Assembly: GCA_016342755.1 (NCBI GenBank)
Contig: JAEINS010000007.1
Location: 172,449 to 236,448, forward strand
Length of the DNA stretch: 64,000 nt
Source: Melioribacteraceae bacterium
GTDB taxonomy: Bacteria > Bacteroidota > Ignavibacteria > Ignavibacteriales > Melioribacteraceae
Direction of reading: 5' to 3'
Each line of letters starts with the position of its first letter. The stretch's first letter is position 1. Positions 1 through 9,197 of the stretch are shown here, piece by piece. A program made the position numbers and the translations under genes. The notes below the pieces were generated by a model that was not told the origin of the DNA, did no database searches, and was given only the letters and a program-made list of their open reading frames with translations.

Positions 1-143
1 AAAGGTTTTCTTGCTATAAAATTAAGATTAGCCAGAGAAGAATTAAACTTAAAAACTCCCTCTAAATCATTTTCATTCATTTGTCTTAAGACAAGCCGTT
101 TGGTTTTAAGTTCAGGAAAGGAATTAAAAATTTCAGTATTCAT
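1..143 (-). CDS. GNAT-family N-acetyltransferase, N-terminal fragment (runs off window)
   Basis: The minus strand is open from an ATG at 143 to the window edge, giving 47 residues. They include PELKTKRLVLRQMNENDLEG, which is the usual opening of RimJ/RimL-type GNAT acetyltransferases (beta1 'L.T.RL.LR' followed by helix alpha1). A strong Shine-Dalgarno AAGGAG lies just upstream of the start. Only the first strand and helix are present, so the acetyl-CoA binding loop cannot be checked and the substrate is unknown; in this subgroup it is often a protein N-terminus or a small amine. It is divergent from rsgA. Confidence 0.72.
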   Translation of the reverse strand, partial: MNTEIFNSFPELKTKRLVLRQMNENDLEGVFKFNSSLANLNFIARKP

Positions 144-270
144 ACAACTCCTTAAATTATTTAATGTTTTTAGTAGTGCAGAATAACGTTTTGTTCAAAT
201 TGAAAAATAAATTATATTAAGGTTTAATTTTACATTACTTCAAAATTGAGTTTTATGATTGTCCTAAAGT

Positions 271-291
271 GATTCATTTTTTTAATGAATC
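271..291. promoter_or_regulatory. Hairpin in the divergent region before rsgA
   Basis: GATTCATT and AATGAATC form a perfect 8-bp stem around a T5 loop. It lies in the 223-bp gap between the divergent acetyltransferase and rsgA. A second small dyad, TAACCAGGTTA, follows at 308-318. Either could be an operator, or part of the 5' leader of rsgA; function is unassigned. Confidence 0.3.
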
Positions 292-366
292 GAATCCAAA
301 TAATTATTAACCAGGTTACAAAATAGTATCGCTGGAATTACTTTAAATAATTGTAAGGTAAATGAA

Positions 367-1428
367 ATGAACATTTCAAATTTAGGATTTAATAAAATTA
401 AGAACAATATAAATTCATCTCAATCAGATTTTCAACTCGCGCGGGTAATCACGGTTCAAAAAGAAAGCTATATAATTCATGATGGTACATGCGAATTATT
501 TGCTAAAATAACCGGAAAAATTATGTTTTCTGCCCAGACTCCGCTCGATTATCCAACAGTAGGTGACTGGGTTTATTTTCAAAAATTTGATGATGACTCA
601 ACCGCGCTTATACACGATATAGTTGAACGTTCATCAGTATTAAAAAGAAAAACATCGGGTAAGAAAGTAGATTATCAGGTTATTGCTTCTAATATAGATA
701 GTGCATTTGTTGTTCAGGCAATTGAAAAGGATTTTAATATCCGCCGACTGGAAAGATATTTAAGCATGATTTACAATGCTGATATTGAACCGGTTCTTCT
801 ACTAAGCAAAACTGATCTTGTAGATGAGGAAGTATTAAAGTCGAAAATTGAAGAAGTAAAAAATATTTATAATGAACTGAAAATAATTCCATTCAGTAAT
901 GTTGAATCAGATGATTATCAGAAAGTGAAAGAATCACTTATCAAGGAACAAACTTATTGTTTAATCGGATCATCCGGAGTTGGTAAAACCAGTTTGTTAA
1001 ATAACTTAATTGGTAAAGAACAATACTCTACAGCAGAAATTCGAGAGCATGACGGGAAGGGAAGGCATTCAACAACTGTGCGGAATTTAATAATGCTGGA
1101 AAACGGTGCAATGTTAATTGATACACCCGGAATGCGTGAGTTGGGAAATATTTCGAACACAGATGGAATTGAAAAAACATTTGATGAAATAAGTGAACTG
1201 ACAAAATTGTGCAAGTTTAATAACTGCACTCATACTACAGAAAACGGGTGTGCGGTGCTAAAGGCGTTGGAAACAGAAGCTATAACGGAAGACCGTTATA
1301 AAAGTTTTATGAAACTCAATAAAGAAGCGGCTTATCACGAAAGATCGTATTTAGAAAAACGCCAGCAGGATAAGGAGTTCAGCAAGTTTGTTAAATCGGT
1401 ATTGAAAGGGAAGCATCCTAAAAGGTAG
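367..1428 (+). CDS. rsgA: Ribosome small subunit-dependent GTPase A
   Basis: This is a circularly permuted GTPase that acts in late 30S subunit maturation. Three parts are visible: an N-terminal OB-fold region (about residues 20-100); a GTPase domain with motifs in permuted order, G4 as SKTD near 147, G1 GSSGVGKT at 201-208 and G3 DTPG near 252; and a C-terminal zinc knuckle C-x4-C-x-H-x5-C at about 282-295. The length of 353 residues is slightly above the usual value. G4 reads SKTD instead of NKxD. An ATG five bases upstream (362) is out of frame, and the ribosome binding site is weak. It is monocistronic, followed by a hairpin. Confidence 0.95.
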   Translation: MNISNLGFNKIKNNINSSQSDFQLARVITVQKESYIIHDGTCELFAKITGKIMFSAQTPLDYPTVGDWVYFQKFDDDSTALIHDIVERSSVLKRKTSGKKVDYQVIASNIDSAFVVQAIEKDFNIRRLERYLSMIYNADIEPVLLLSKTDLVDEEVLKSKIEEVKNIYNELKIIPFSNVESDDYQKVKESLIKEQTYCLIGSSGVGKTSLLNNLIGKEQYSTAEIREHDGKGRHSTTVRNLIMLENGAMLIDTPGMRELGNISNTDGIEKTFDEISELTKLCKFNNCTHTTENGCAVLKALETEAITEDRYKSFMKLNKEAAYHERSYLEKRQQDKEFSKFVKSVLKGKHPKR

Positions 1429-1436
1429 ATATAATT

Positions 1437-1464
1437 AGGTCATCTAACATAATTTAGGTGACCT
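1437..1464 (+). terminator. Hairpin after rsgA
   Basis: AGGTCATCTAA pairs with TTAGGTGACCT (11 bp, one G-U) around a 6-nt loop, 9 bp after the rsgA stop. No clear T-run follows, so termination may be partial. Confidence 0.5.
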
Positions 1465-1530
1465 GAAAAATTGAATAAAAGTTTAAAGTATGTGTATCAC
1501 GTATGTGTTTAAATAATTTATAGGTGAAAA

Positions 1531-2865
1531 ATGAAAATCAAATTAATGGTATTACTTTGTGTTTTCCTTTCAGGCGTTATGCTTAATGCTCAGGAAATTG
1601 TTGGCAGCTGGGTAGGAACATTGGATGTTGGTGCTCCTCTTAGAATAGTATTTAATATTTCAGTTGATGAGAATAGACATGTTAAAGCAACTATGGATAG
1701 TCCTGATCAGGGTGCTTTTGGTATAAATGTAGATGAAGTTATAATAGATTCAGGTTTGATTGAATTGAAGTTAAACTCATTAAAAGGGTTTTACAAAGGT
1801 GATATAAAAAACGCAGATTTAATTGAAGGTTCCTGGACTCAGTCTGGTCAGAATTTCCCGTTGAATTTAAAAAAGACAAATGAGAAAATTGAAATAAAAA
1901 GACCGCAAACCCCTAAAGAACCATTCCCGAATAATTCAGTTGAAGTTGAATTTAAGAATGAAGAGGCTGATATAATTTTAGCCGGGACATTTACTTTTCC
2001 GAAAGAGAAAGATGATTTTCCCGCTGTTATAATGGTAACCGGAAGCGGCGCGCAAGATCGGGACGAAACTATATTTAATCATAAACCCTTTGCAGTAATT
2101 GCGGATCATTTAACAAAAAATGGAATTGCTGTACTCCGGTATGATGATCGTGGTTTTGGCAAATCGGGAGGAGATTTTGTTAGTGCCACGACTGAAGATT
2201 TTGCCGGGGATGCAATTGCGGCCTATGAATATCTGCTTCAACAAAAAAATGTAAACAAAAATAAAATTGGGGTAATTGGGCACAGTGAGGGCGGATTGAT
2301 AGCTTCTATATTGGGCTCGCAGCTTGATGATTTAGATTTTATAGTTCTACTGGCATCTCCCGGAGTCAGCGGAGATAAAATATTGTCCGATCAGGTTAGA
2401 GATATAAATATAGCTTCTGGACTTGATGATGAGGTTGTTAAATCGAATGTTCGGTTACAGGAGAAAATCTTAGCAATAGTTAAAGAACAAATTGATGAAA
2501 ATACTAAAAGAGAAAAATTGAAAGAGCTGGTTCAGAATGATGCGCAAGTTAATCAGCTGCTTACACCCTGGTTCAAGTTTTTTGTCAGTTTCGATCCGCA
2601 GGATGTTTTGCGTGAAATTAGTTCGCCTGTACTTGCTTTAAACGGTGATAAGGATTTACAGGTAAATTCTAAAAGAAATTTGAAAGAGATAAAATCAGCT
2701 TTAGAAAAGGGTGGAAATAAAAACTTTAAAACATTAGAATTGAAAAATTTAAATCATCTATTTCAAAATTGTGAAACTGGAATGATTTCAGAATATGGAA
2801 AAATCGAAGAAACTTTTGCTCCTGAAGTTTTGGATATTATAACAAATTGGATTAATGAATTATAA
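1531..2865 (+). CDS. Exported alpha/beta-hydrolase (esterase / S9-like)
   Basis: The 444-residue protein starts with a signal peptide (hydrophobic residues 4-18, ending near NAQ), so it is probably periplasmic. Residues about 22-125 form a small beta-rich accessory domain. The hydrolase core follows, with the nucleophile elbow GHSEGG (Ser near 252), an acid in NGDKD (Asp near 373) and a histidine in LNHLF (near 409), which is a complete Ser-Asp-His triad. An RYDDRGFGKS segment before the elbow is typical of COG1073-type hydrolases that also carry an N-terminal accessory domain. The natural substrate cannot be read from sequence; esterase is more likely than peptidase. It is transcribed alone and faces the minus-strand operon that ends at 2902. 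Confidence 0.85.
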   Translation: MKIKLMVLLCVFLSGVMLNAQEIVGSWVGTLDVGAPLRIVFNISVDENRHVKATMDSPDQGAFGINVDEVIIDSGLIELKLNSLKGFYKGDIKNADLIEGSWTQSGQNFPLNLKKTNEKIEIKRPQTPKEPFPNNSVEVEFKNEEADIILAGTFTFPKEKDDFPAVIMVTGSGAQDRDETIFNHKPFAVIADHLTKNGIAVLRYDDRGFGKSGGDFVSATTEDFAGDAIAAYEYLLQQKNVNKNKIGVIGHSEGGLIASILGSQLDDLDFIVLLASPGVSGDKILSDQVRDINIASGLDDEVVKSNVRLQEKILAIVKEQIDENTKREKLKELVQNDAQVNQLLTPWFKFFVSFDPQDVLREISSPVLALNGDKDLQVNSKRNLKEIKSALEKGGNKNFKTLELKNLNHLFQNCETGMISEYGKIEETFAPEVLDIITNWINEL

Positions 2866-2873
2866 AATATAAT

Positions 2874-2900
2874 AGAGGCGTTCTTCTGAACGTCTCTTTG
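2874..2900. terminator. Bidirectional hairpin between convergent genes
   Basis: AGAGGCGTTC pairs with GAACGTCTCT (10 bp, one G-T) around a TTCT loop. It fills the 36-bp gap between the hydrolase stop (2865) and the membrane-protein stop (2902). Its arms resemble those of the hairpin at 34733-34772. Confidence 0.7.
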
Positions 2901-2901
2901 A

Positions 2902-3906
2902 TCACTCTTTTTTAACAGGCACCTGATTTCCCGTCCCTTTAATTTTAATTACTTTGTTTAATATATCGAACCAAAATGGAGCACCCAGTGAAATTGCCAA
3001 TGCAGTTAACAGCCAGCCAATTCCGCGCATAATAACAGCCCATCCATATTTAGTTTCAGGATACGCGTTTACAATTCTGTTCTCCTTAATCCAGCCAATT
3101 CCAAGTACATTATCGATGTTGCCAATTTCATTAGTTATAATCGAATCAACTTTTGAATTTAGTGTGCTGATCTTATTAAAAAACAGACTATCATCGTTAG
3201 CGATTTTTAAACTATCGGCAGATGCTTTTGCGGAATAAAGACTTTTATAAGAATCATATTTTGAAATATATTCTTGCGACATGGCGGCAAGTTTTATCCT
3301 CTTATCATTATCACGCGATAATTGACTGATTATAGAAATTGAATCGGCATTAAAAATTATAGCAATTAATAAACCCAAAACAATAGATATAATTCGCGCC
3401 TGCCTGTTATACCATCCTTTAGTGCGCTCCATTGCTTCATCAAACCAGCTCTCTAAATTAAATTTGAACTTTGACAAATCATATTCGGCATCAGCGGCAA
3501 AGGATAAAAGCAATGCTTTAGTTTCTTCCGGAAAATCAGAATCTTTTAGCTGGTTTTTTAAATTATGAATTGTGTCGGTAGTCTTTTCACCTAGCAGTTT
3601 TAAGTCTTTGCCAGTTTTAATAATATCGATAACAACTTTTGAAAAAGTCTGGGTAGCAATATAGGACGGTTTTTTAAAACGATTGTTTTTCCCAAAGTAC
3701 TTAATCATCGGATGTTCAAAAAATGATTCGGAGATCATTTCTTTATCATTATCATCCAGCATTCTGGAAATTGCCTTCGAAAGATTTTTAGCACGAAGTT
3801 TAAAAAGAGTAGCTATAATTTCATGGATTACGGTTGCAAATAAACTAAAGATCAAATAGATAAACATTATTGCTATTGCTATTTCTATAATTTTCATATC
3901 AAACAT
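2902..3906 (-). CDS. Conserved multi-span membrane protein, function unknown
   Basis: The 334-residue protein has a hydrophobic N-terminal segment (about 5-32, with an internal VIHE), a soluble helical region to about 170, a second membrane segment (about 172-190), a charged helical loop (195-255), and a C-terminal membrane hairpin containing GWLLTALAISLGAPFWFDIL. The GAPFWFD signature recurs, to my recollection, in uncharacterised bacterial membrane proteins with the same layout; I know no assigned function. It is the last gene of a three-gene minus-strand unit, 21 bp after the coiled-coil gene. The start at 3906 is preceded by GAGG only 2-3 nt away, so the in-frame ATG at 3897 is also possible. 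Confidence 0.75.
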   Translation of the reverse strand: MFDMKIIEIAIAIMFIYLIFSLFATVIHEIIATLFKLRAKNLSKAISRMLDDNDKEMISESFFEHPMIKYFGKNNRFKKPSYIATQTFSKVVIDIIKTGKDLKLLGEKTTDTIHNLKNQLKDSDFPEETKALLLSFAADAEYDLSKFKFNLESWFDEAMERTKGWYNRQARIISIVLGLLIAIIFNADSISIISQLSRDNDKRIKLAAMSQEYISKYDSYKSLYSAKASADSLKIANDDSLFFNKISTLNSKVDSIITNEIGNIDNVLGIGWIKENRIVNAYPETKYGWAVIMRGIGWLLTALAISLGAPFWFDILNKVIKIKGTGNQVPVKKE

Positions 3907-3927
3907 AACCTCATATCTTTTATTAAA

Positions 3928-4659
3928 TTATTTTGTGATTAGTATTCCGGCAGCAACACCAGCTGCGCCGGATATAATTGTTGTTGTCCAGGATGGGAAC
4001 TCAATTTTAGGAGGATTCTTTAATGTTGAGATATACTCTTTTACTAATGATTCATATTTTTGCATCCCATAATCTAAACCGTTTTTGTATTCTGCTGCCT
4101 TCTCTTCTTTAAGTGTAATAATAGAATCTTTAAGTGCTACATAGCTTTTGTAAGTAAAGTTAATATCGCCTAAAGCCGTGATTTGTTTTTTTGCGTTTTC
4201 CAATTCTTTATGATCGGCAATAAAAGTAGCAACAAATTGTAATGGAAGCTGGAATGTCCTTATCATAAAACCTGTTTCGGGATGTTTAACTCTTGCTATT
4301 CCAATTGGAGAAGTTTTTAATTCAGGAAAAGTATTTCTTACTTCATCAACAAGTTCTCCCGGCTGGAACAGATCAGCAACTTCGTCTATCATTTTTTCGT
4401 TTTCAGTCTTAAGATTCACAATCTCAACTTCTAAACTATCAATCCTATTCTGATAATTATTTCCCTTTAATTGAAGTTTCTGAACAATAGATTCAAGGCT
4501 GTCGCTCTTTTCAATTATTAAAGAATATTTGTCCTGATACTCAATAAGATCATTCTCAGCCTTAGCAATTTTCTCTTCCGAATTTTTCCAGGCATAATAG
4601 GAATTGGCTCCAAACGCTACACAGATTATTGTAACCACAATAGAGTATACTTTAAGCAC
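3928..4659 (-). CDS. Coiled-coil protein with a membrane anchor at each end
   Basis: The start is GTG at 4659, with GGAGGT just upstream, and overlaps the end of the amidase gene by 8 bp, so translation is probably coupled. The 243-residue product has an N-terminal membrane segment (about 5-20), a long heptad-rich coiled coil (about 25-100), a central globular part with some beta character (about 100-150), a second helical stretch, and a C-terminal glycine/alanine-rich hydrophobic segment (IISGAAGVAAGILITK). No family is recognised. An anchor followed by a periplasmic coiled coil recalls inner-membrane spanins of phages, but spanins lack the second anchor. Because it sits between an amidase and a membrane protein, an envelope role is likely. 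Confidence 0.7.
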   Translation of the reverse strand: MLKVYSIVVTIICVAFGANSYYAWKNSEEKIAKAENDLIEYQDKYSLIIEKSDSLESIVQKLQLKGNNYQNRIDSLEVEIVNLKTENEKMIDEVADLFQPGELVDEVRNTFPELKTSPIGIARVKHPETGFMIRTFQLPLQFVATFIADHKELENAKKQITALGDINFTYKSYVALKDSIITLKEEKAAEYKNGLDYGMQKYESLVKEYISTLKNPPKIEFPSWTTTIISGAAGVAAGILITK

Positions 4660-5602
4660 TGTGAACCTCCAGTTTATTATTGTCCCAACTTTTAAATCCC
4701 AAGGATTCGGCGGCTAATTTTACAAGACCATCATTTCCCTTAACCATTTCATAATTTACAATATGGCCATCAGGTACGGCGTTTTTCAATCTGATATAGG
4801 TCTCTCTGTTATCGTCTTGTAATTCCCAAAGCAAACTTTTAACTAAGTTGCCTGCCGCTCTGTTCATTATTATAAACTGTTCTTTGTTTTCTGAAAATAA
4901 TTGTTCAATCTGGGCTGGTGACATATCTTCTCTTCCATCATTACTAATATCAATCTTATTTAAATTACATCCTGCAATAACTCTGTTATAAAAGGAAATA
5001 TTTGGTATAGGATCACTTTTATCCTTTCTAACCATTGCATGTCCAATTATTCCTTCAAAGTTCTCTAATAAGTTTCCATAATACTCTAAAGGTTTACCGG
5101 GAATTTTTTTGGCAATATTAAAATCAGTACAAAGTTCATTTATTAAGTTTATAACGGACTCAATTTGTGCATCTTCATACATATCAAAATAGCGGTAACC
5201 TCTATAGCTGGTTCCAAAATCGAAAGCTTCGCTGAAAGATTTTTCTGTCTTATCAGAAATTCTATCGAAGCAATAAAGTTTTCCACCCGATTCTGTTAGT
5301 CCTCCTTCACTTGCTATCTCAATACCAATAAAGCGTTTTTCGAATTTCAGTTTTTTTTCATTAGGCCATTTAAGACCAAACTGCCACGCCCATGAAGCCG
5401 GATCAAATATTTTGTGTATTGTTCCGTCTCTGGCAATTATAAATGCGGTTCCAACTATATTGCCGTCATTAAGCCACCATTGAAAAGATGATTGCGCGGA
5501 TCCGCCAACAGTATGATGAATGCAGATTCCTGACTTTTTTTCTTTGGTTGGAAAATATTGATCGTCGGTAAACTTTAGATCCAAATTAAAATTTAGTGCC
5601 AT
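4652..5602 (-). CDS. N-acetylmuramoyl-L-alanine amidase domain protein without signal peptide
   Basis: Residues about 25-200 form an Amidase_2/PGRP-type fold. An early zinc histidine lies in GICIHHTVGG (28-29), WAWQFG and RFIGIEIASEGG mark the core, and the second ligand site is GHAMVRKDKSDP, giving a His and an Asp in the position of the usual Cys/Asp. The enzyme would cut the amide bond between MurNAc and L-Ala of peptidoglycan. The C-terminal 100 residues are helical and unassigned. It has no signal peptide, like phage endolysins and unlike housekeeping amidases. It is first in the minus-strand operon, with a GGGGTA-type ribosome binding site. Confidence 0.85.
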   Translation of the reverse strand: MALNFNLDLKFTDDQYFPTKEKKSGICIHHTVGGSAQSSFQWWLNDGNIVGTAFIIARDGTIHKIFDPASWAWQFGLKWPNEKKLKFEKRFIGIEIASEGGLTESGGKLYCFDRISDKTEKSFSEAFDFGTSYRGYRYFDMYEDAQIESVINLINELCTDFNIAKKIPGKPLEYYGNLLENFEGIIGHAMVRKDKSDPIPNISFYNRVIAGCNLNKIDISNDGREDMSPAQIEQLFSENKEQFIIMNRAAGNLVKSLLWELQDDNRETYIRLKNAVPDGHIVNYEMVKGNDGLVKLAAESLGFKSWDNNKLEVHSA

Positions 5603-5842
5603 AAAATACCCCGGGATTATTTTAGACTTACCAAATAATTACTTCAATTAAATAGATTTTTTTATGTTATGCCGTAGGAGAATGGTTTAATAATATTGAA
5701 TAATTTTGTTAAATACCAGCAAATTTGTTTGTTAATATTATAATAAAAATGGTACCTAAAGATCAGTACATCTTTTAATTTGAAGCAATTATATTTAGAT
5801 TAGAATCATTAAAGTACTGATAATTATTGCAACTATTCTATT
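5603..5842. promoter_or_regulatory. Divergent promoter region, amidase operon / sensor kinase
   Basis: These 240 AT-rich bases hold no gene and must contain the start sites for the minus-strand amidase operon and the plus-strand histidine kinase. No dyad or clear -35/-10 pair stands out. Confidence 0.35.
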
Positions 5843-8800
5843 GTGGTGGTTTTGAAAAAAACGTTACTAATTTTAAAGTTTATCCTTTTATTTAATACAG
5901 TTTTACTAAGCAACGGAGTTGATAGTGTGTACTCCGTTTGGACAAATGATAAACTGCCATCGGCCGGTAGAATTAGAAATCTGACCTTTATAAACGCCAA
6001 TGAAGGCTTCGCTCTCTCTGATAATATTTTACTCCACTTCAAAAATGATAAATGGGAATTGTTTACTTATCAGCCGCCATTAAAATCAGTCTCGTTTTTT
6101 ATAGCGGAAAACGAAAACTCAATTTGGCTTACAGGCGAAATAAATACCTACGAATCAATATTACTCCATTATAACGGGATAAAATGGGAACGTATTGAAC
6201 ATCCTATAATGAACCAGATTAGATGTGCTGATATTACAGAAAAATATTTTGGCGGCGATAGAGAAATTGTACGGTTCGAAAACGGTGAATGGAATTTTAT
6301 TGAATATCCGTCAACTCCAAGATCAACAAAAAAAATGGTCTTTTATAATAACGAATTATTCTTTTTAAGTGATGCAGGTGAACTTTTTAAAAAAGGAAAA
6401 AACTATTGGGAAGTATTGTTAGAAAATGAATTTGTAAGGGAAATTAGAAAAACAGAAGATTCACTTTTCTTTATAACTAACAATAAAATTCTAAAATTAG
6501 AGCAGACTAAAATAAACGAAGTTTATAATTCGCAAAGTGCTATTAGATCTATAGATATTATAAATAGTAAGAATTTTGCTGTTATTACTGAAGATAACAA
6601 AGTCTTCATCCAGAATAACTTATTTAATAAAACCATTTCTTTTACAGGCGAAAAACTATACGATGTTAAACTGAATAATAATACTGTCTGGCTGGTTTCG
6701 GATACAAGGCAGATATTACGAAATAAAGAAGGTCATTTTCCCGTACAAAAAAATAATGATATCGACTTTACATCCCAAAGTCCGATTACATTTTTCTATG
6801 AACTTCAGAACGAATACGGCGTTGCGATGGATGATCTGGATGGCGACGGCTTAAAAGACATTTATTCCGTATGTATAATGGAGCCAAACCGGGCATATTT
6901 TAATAAGGGCAATATTGATAATAATCTGATTTTGAGAGAAGAAGCAGTTAAGAGAGGCATAACGGGAATAACCGGAGACACTTTAACCATAGGACTGCGC
7001 GAAATTTATTTGGGTATTGGCATGGCTGATGTTGATAATGACAATGATAAAGATATTTATCTATGCGATTTAATTGGCAATAACAAATTATTCCTAAATA
7101 ACGGAGCCGGTAAATTTAGAAATGTTTCCGAACAGAAAAACAGGGCCACCGAATTAAATACCAGAGCAAATTCATCTACATTTGCCGATGTTGATCTTGA
7201 TGGCGATCTGGATATGTTTATTACAAATGAGTATAGAAGTAATCAATTATTCTTGAATGACGGGAACGGATATTTTGAAGATATAACTGATGTTTCCGGT
7301 CTAACGACTAAATGGGGCGGTATGACAGCTTCGTTTGCGGATTTTGATAATGATAATGATCCTGATTTATTTGTAACAACCTGGGGACTTTGTAATCTGT
7401 TATACGAAAACGTAAGCAGCAATGGTGAAATAAAATTTATTGATATTTCTAAATCGGCAGGTGTCTGCGGAAACAACTACACAAAGTCGAATGCGGTTGT
7501 CTGGGAAGATTTAAACAATGATGGATTTGTTGATCTGTTTATTACAAACCGCAAGACCTCAAATAAACTGTTCATAAATAATCATGATAAAACTTTTACA
7601 GATGCAACTAAAGCTATAATAGGAGAAGACAAAGATTTAAGTTACGGAGTTTCAATTGCCGATTTTGATAACGACGGTTTTAATGACATATACGTTGCCA
7701 ATATTGGTGAAAATAATATTTATAAAAACCTGAATGGTGAAAAATTTAAAAAATTATCATTAGCAATAGAAAAGGGGAATAATGGTTATTCAACGGGAAC
7801 CGCTGCCGGAGATATTGATAATGATGGTGATATTGATCTGTATGTAGCTTCTTATGTTAATGAAGGCAGTAAAATTTTAGTCAACTCATGTAATAATAAT
7901 AATTTCATTAAACTAAATATTATTGGAACTCGGAGTAATTCAGATGCTGTTGGTGTTAAGGTTTTTTTAGAAAAACTAAATCATGATTCTGAATATGAGT
8001 TTTATGGATATAAAGAAATCTGTTCAGGCAGTGGTTATGCTTCACACAGTTCTACCGAAGTTCATTTCGGTATCTCGCCAAATGATAAATATAGAGCCAG
8101 AATTTACTATCCGGCAAGCGGAATAACTAAATATATTGATGATATTAAAACTGGAACAACTTACAAAATTTATGAAGAGGAAGGTTCTGATTATTATTTT
8201 ACTAATTTTAGTAAAACCGTTGCAAAACTGTTAACCGACTGGGAACTAATTGATGAGGAAATAAAGTTTCTATGTTTTTTTATAATTACAATGTTTTCAA
8301 TTAGAAGAACAAGAATTTCTTTTCAATGGAAATATAGGAACATTGTTCTCTTACATTTTGCGGGCTTTTTACTCTACATATTTTTAGTATCCGTGTTTTT
8401 ATTTGAAACCGGAATTCTCTTTTCAATATTACCATTAATGTCATTTATAGTTTATTTAAGTATGATCCATTTATACTTCGAAAAAATTATCTTAGCAAGA
8501 GCAGCAGAAAATGAAAGACGCTTAATTAGAGAAAATATAGCACGCGATTTACACGATGATCTTGCGTCAACTATTAGCAGTGCCGCAATTTATTCTGACT
8601 TTCTCTCAAACCACATAAATGAAAATGGAAACAAAAAGAAAATTGCCGACAAACTTAAAGAACTTATGGCAGAAGCGGCTAATTCAATTAGCGAAACCAT
8701 CTGGGTTGTATCTACATACGAAGATAAAGCTACAGAGCTTATTAACAGAATAGTTGATTATGTAAAAGAAAATGCGACCTCAATGGATCTGGAACCTATT

Positions 8801-9145
8801 ATAGATTTGAACATAAATAAAAATGATAAGAAAATTGACAGCAGAATTAAACGGAACATATTCTTAATAGTGAAAGAAGCCTTCAATAATATCATAAAAT
8901 ATTCTAACACAAAAAAAATTCTGTTAAAAATAGATTATGACAATAATATTCTGGAAATAATTCTTGAAGATTTTGGAAACGGGTTCGAATTTAGCGATGA
9001 TGATATTTTGGCATTTAAAGGGAACGGTATTAAGAATATGTACAAAAGAGCAGGCGAAATAAACGGTAAGTTGAAAATATATAGTAGAGCCGGTACCGGA
9101 ACTAAAGTTTCGTTCAGGTTTAAATTGACCCAAACCGGTTATTGA
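5843..9145 (+). CDS. Sensor histidine kinase with extracellular FG-GAP propeller and ASPIC/UnbV domain
   Basis: Order of parts in this 1100-residue protein: an N-terminal signal/anchor; a Trp/Tyr-rich propeller-like region (about 30-320); seven FG-GAP/VCBS calcium-binding repeats (about 324-670; for example DLDGDGLKD, DVDNDNDKD, DFDNDGFND, DIDNDGDID); an ASPIC/UnbV domain (about 690-785); two or three membrane segments (about 808-880); a HisKA_3 box RDLHDDLAS with the phospho-histidine near 904; and an ATPase domain with an N-box (KEAFNNIIKYS), DFGNGF and GNGIKNM. The kinase half is NarX/DegS-like and should pair with the NarL-type regulator 50 bp downstream. The ligand is unknown; the propeller suggests a glycan or protein. 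GTG at 5843 has no good Shine-Dalgarno, and TTG at 5852 (giving MKKTLLIL) is a credible alternative. Confidence 0.9.
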   Translation: MVVLKKTLLILKFILLFNTVLLSNGVDSVYSVWTNDKLPSAGRIRNLTFINANEGFALSDNILLHFKNDKWELFTYQPPLKSVSFFIAENENSIWLTGEINTYESILLHYNGIKWERIEHPIMNQIRCADITEKYFGGDREIVRFENGEWNFIEYPSTPRSTKKMVFYNNELFFLSDAGELFKKGKNYWEVLLENEFVREIRKTEDSLFFITNNKILKLEQTKINEVYNSQSAIRSIDIINSKNFAVITEDNKVFIQNNLFNKTISFTGEKLYDVKLNNNTVWLVSDTRQILRNKEGHFPVQKNNDIDFTSQSPITFFYELQNEYGVAMDDLDGDGLKDIYSVCIMEPNRAYFNKGNIDNNLILREEAVKRGITGITGDTLTIGLREIYLGIGMADVDNDNDKDIYLCDLIGNNKLFLNNGAGKFRNVSEQKNRATELNTRANSSTFADVDLDGDLDMFITNEYRSNQLFLNDGNGYFEDITDVSGLTTKWGGMTASFADFDNDNDPDLFVTTWGLCNLLYENVSSNGEIKFIDISKSAGVCGNNYTKSNAVVWEDLNNDGFVDLFITNRKTSNKLFINNHDKTFTDATKAIIGEDKDLSYGVSIADFDNDGFNDIYVANIGENNIYKNLNGEKFKKLSLAIEKGNNGYSTGTAAGDIDNDGDIDLYVASYVNEGSKILVNSCNNNNFIKLNIIGTRSNSDAVGVKVFLEKLNHDSEYEFYGYKEICSGSGYASHSSTEVHFGISPNDKYRARIYYPASGITKYIDDIKTGTTYKIYEEEGSDYYFTNFSKTVAKLLTDWELIDEEIKFLCFFIITMFSIRRTRISFQWKYRNIVLLHFAGFLLYIFLVSVFLFETGILFSILPLMSFIVYLSMIHLYFEKIILARAAENERRLIRENIARDLHDDLASTISSAAIYSDFLSNHINENGNKKKIADKLKELMAEAANSISETIWVVSTYEDKATELINRIVDYVKENATSMDLEPIIDLNINKNDKKIDSRIKRNIFLIVKEAFNNIIKYSNTKKILLKIDYDNNILEIILEDFGNGFEFSDDDILAFKGNGIKNMYKRAGEINGKLKIYSRAGTGTKVSFRFKLTQTGY

Positions 9146-9197
9146 TACTAAATTCATTTTATAGGAACTTAGTAACGGAATAATGCAGAAGGTTAAA

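Noticed and set aside
2902..5602. A prophage or tailocin locus
   Set aside because: Only an endolysin-like amidase and anchored proteins are present; there is no integrase, capsid, portal, tail or terminase gene within reach.
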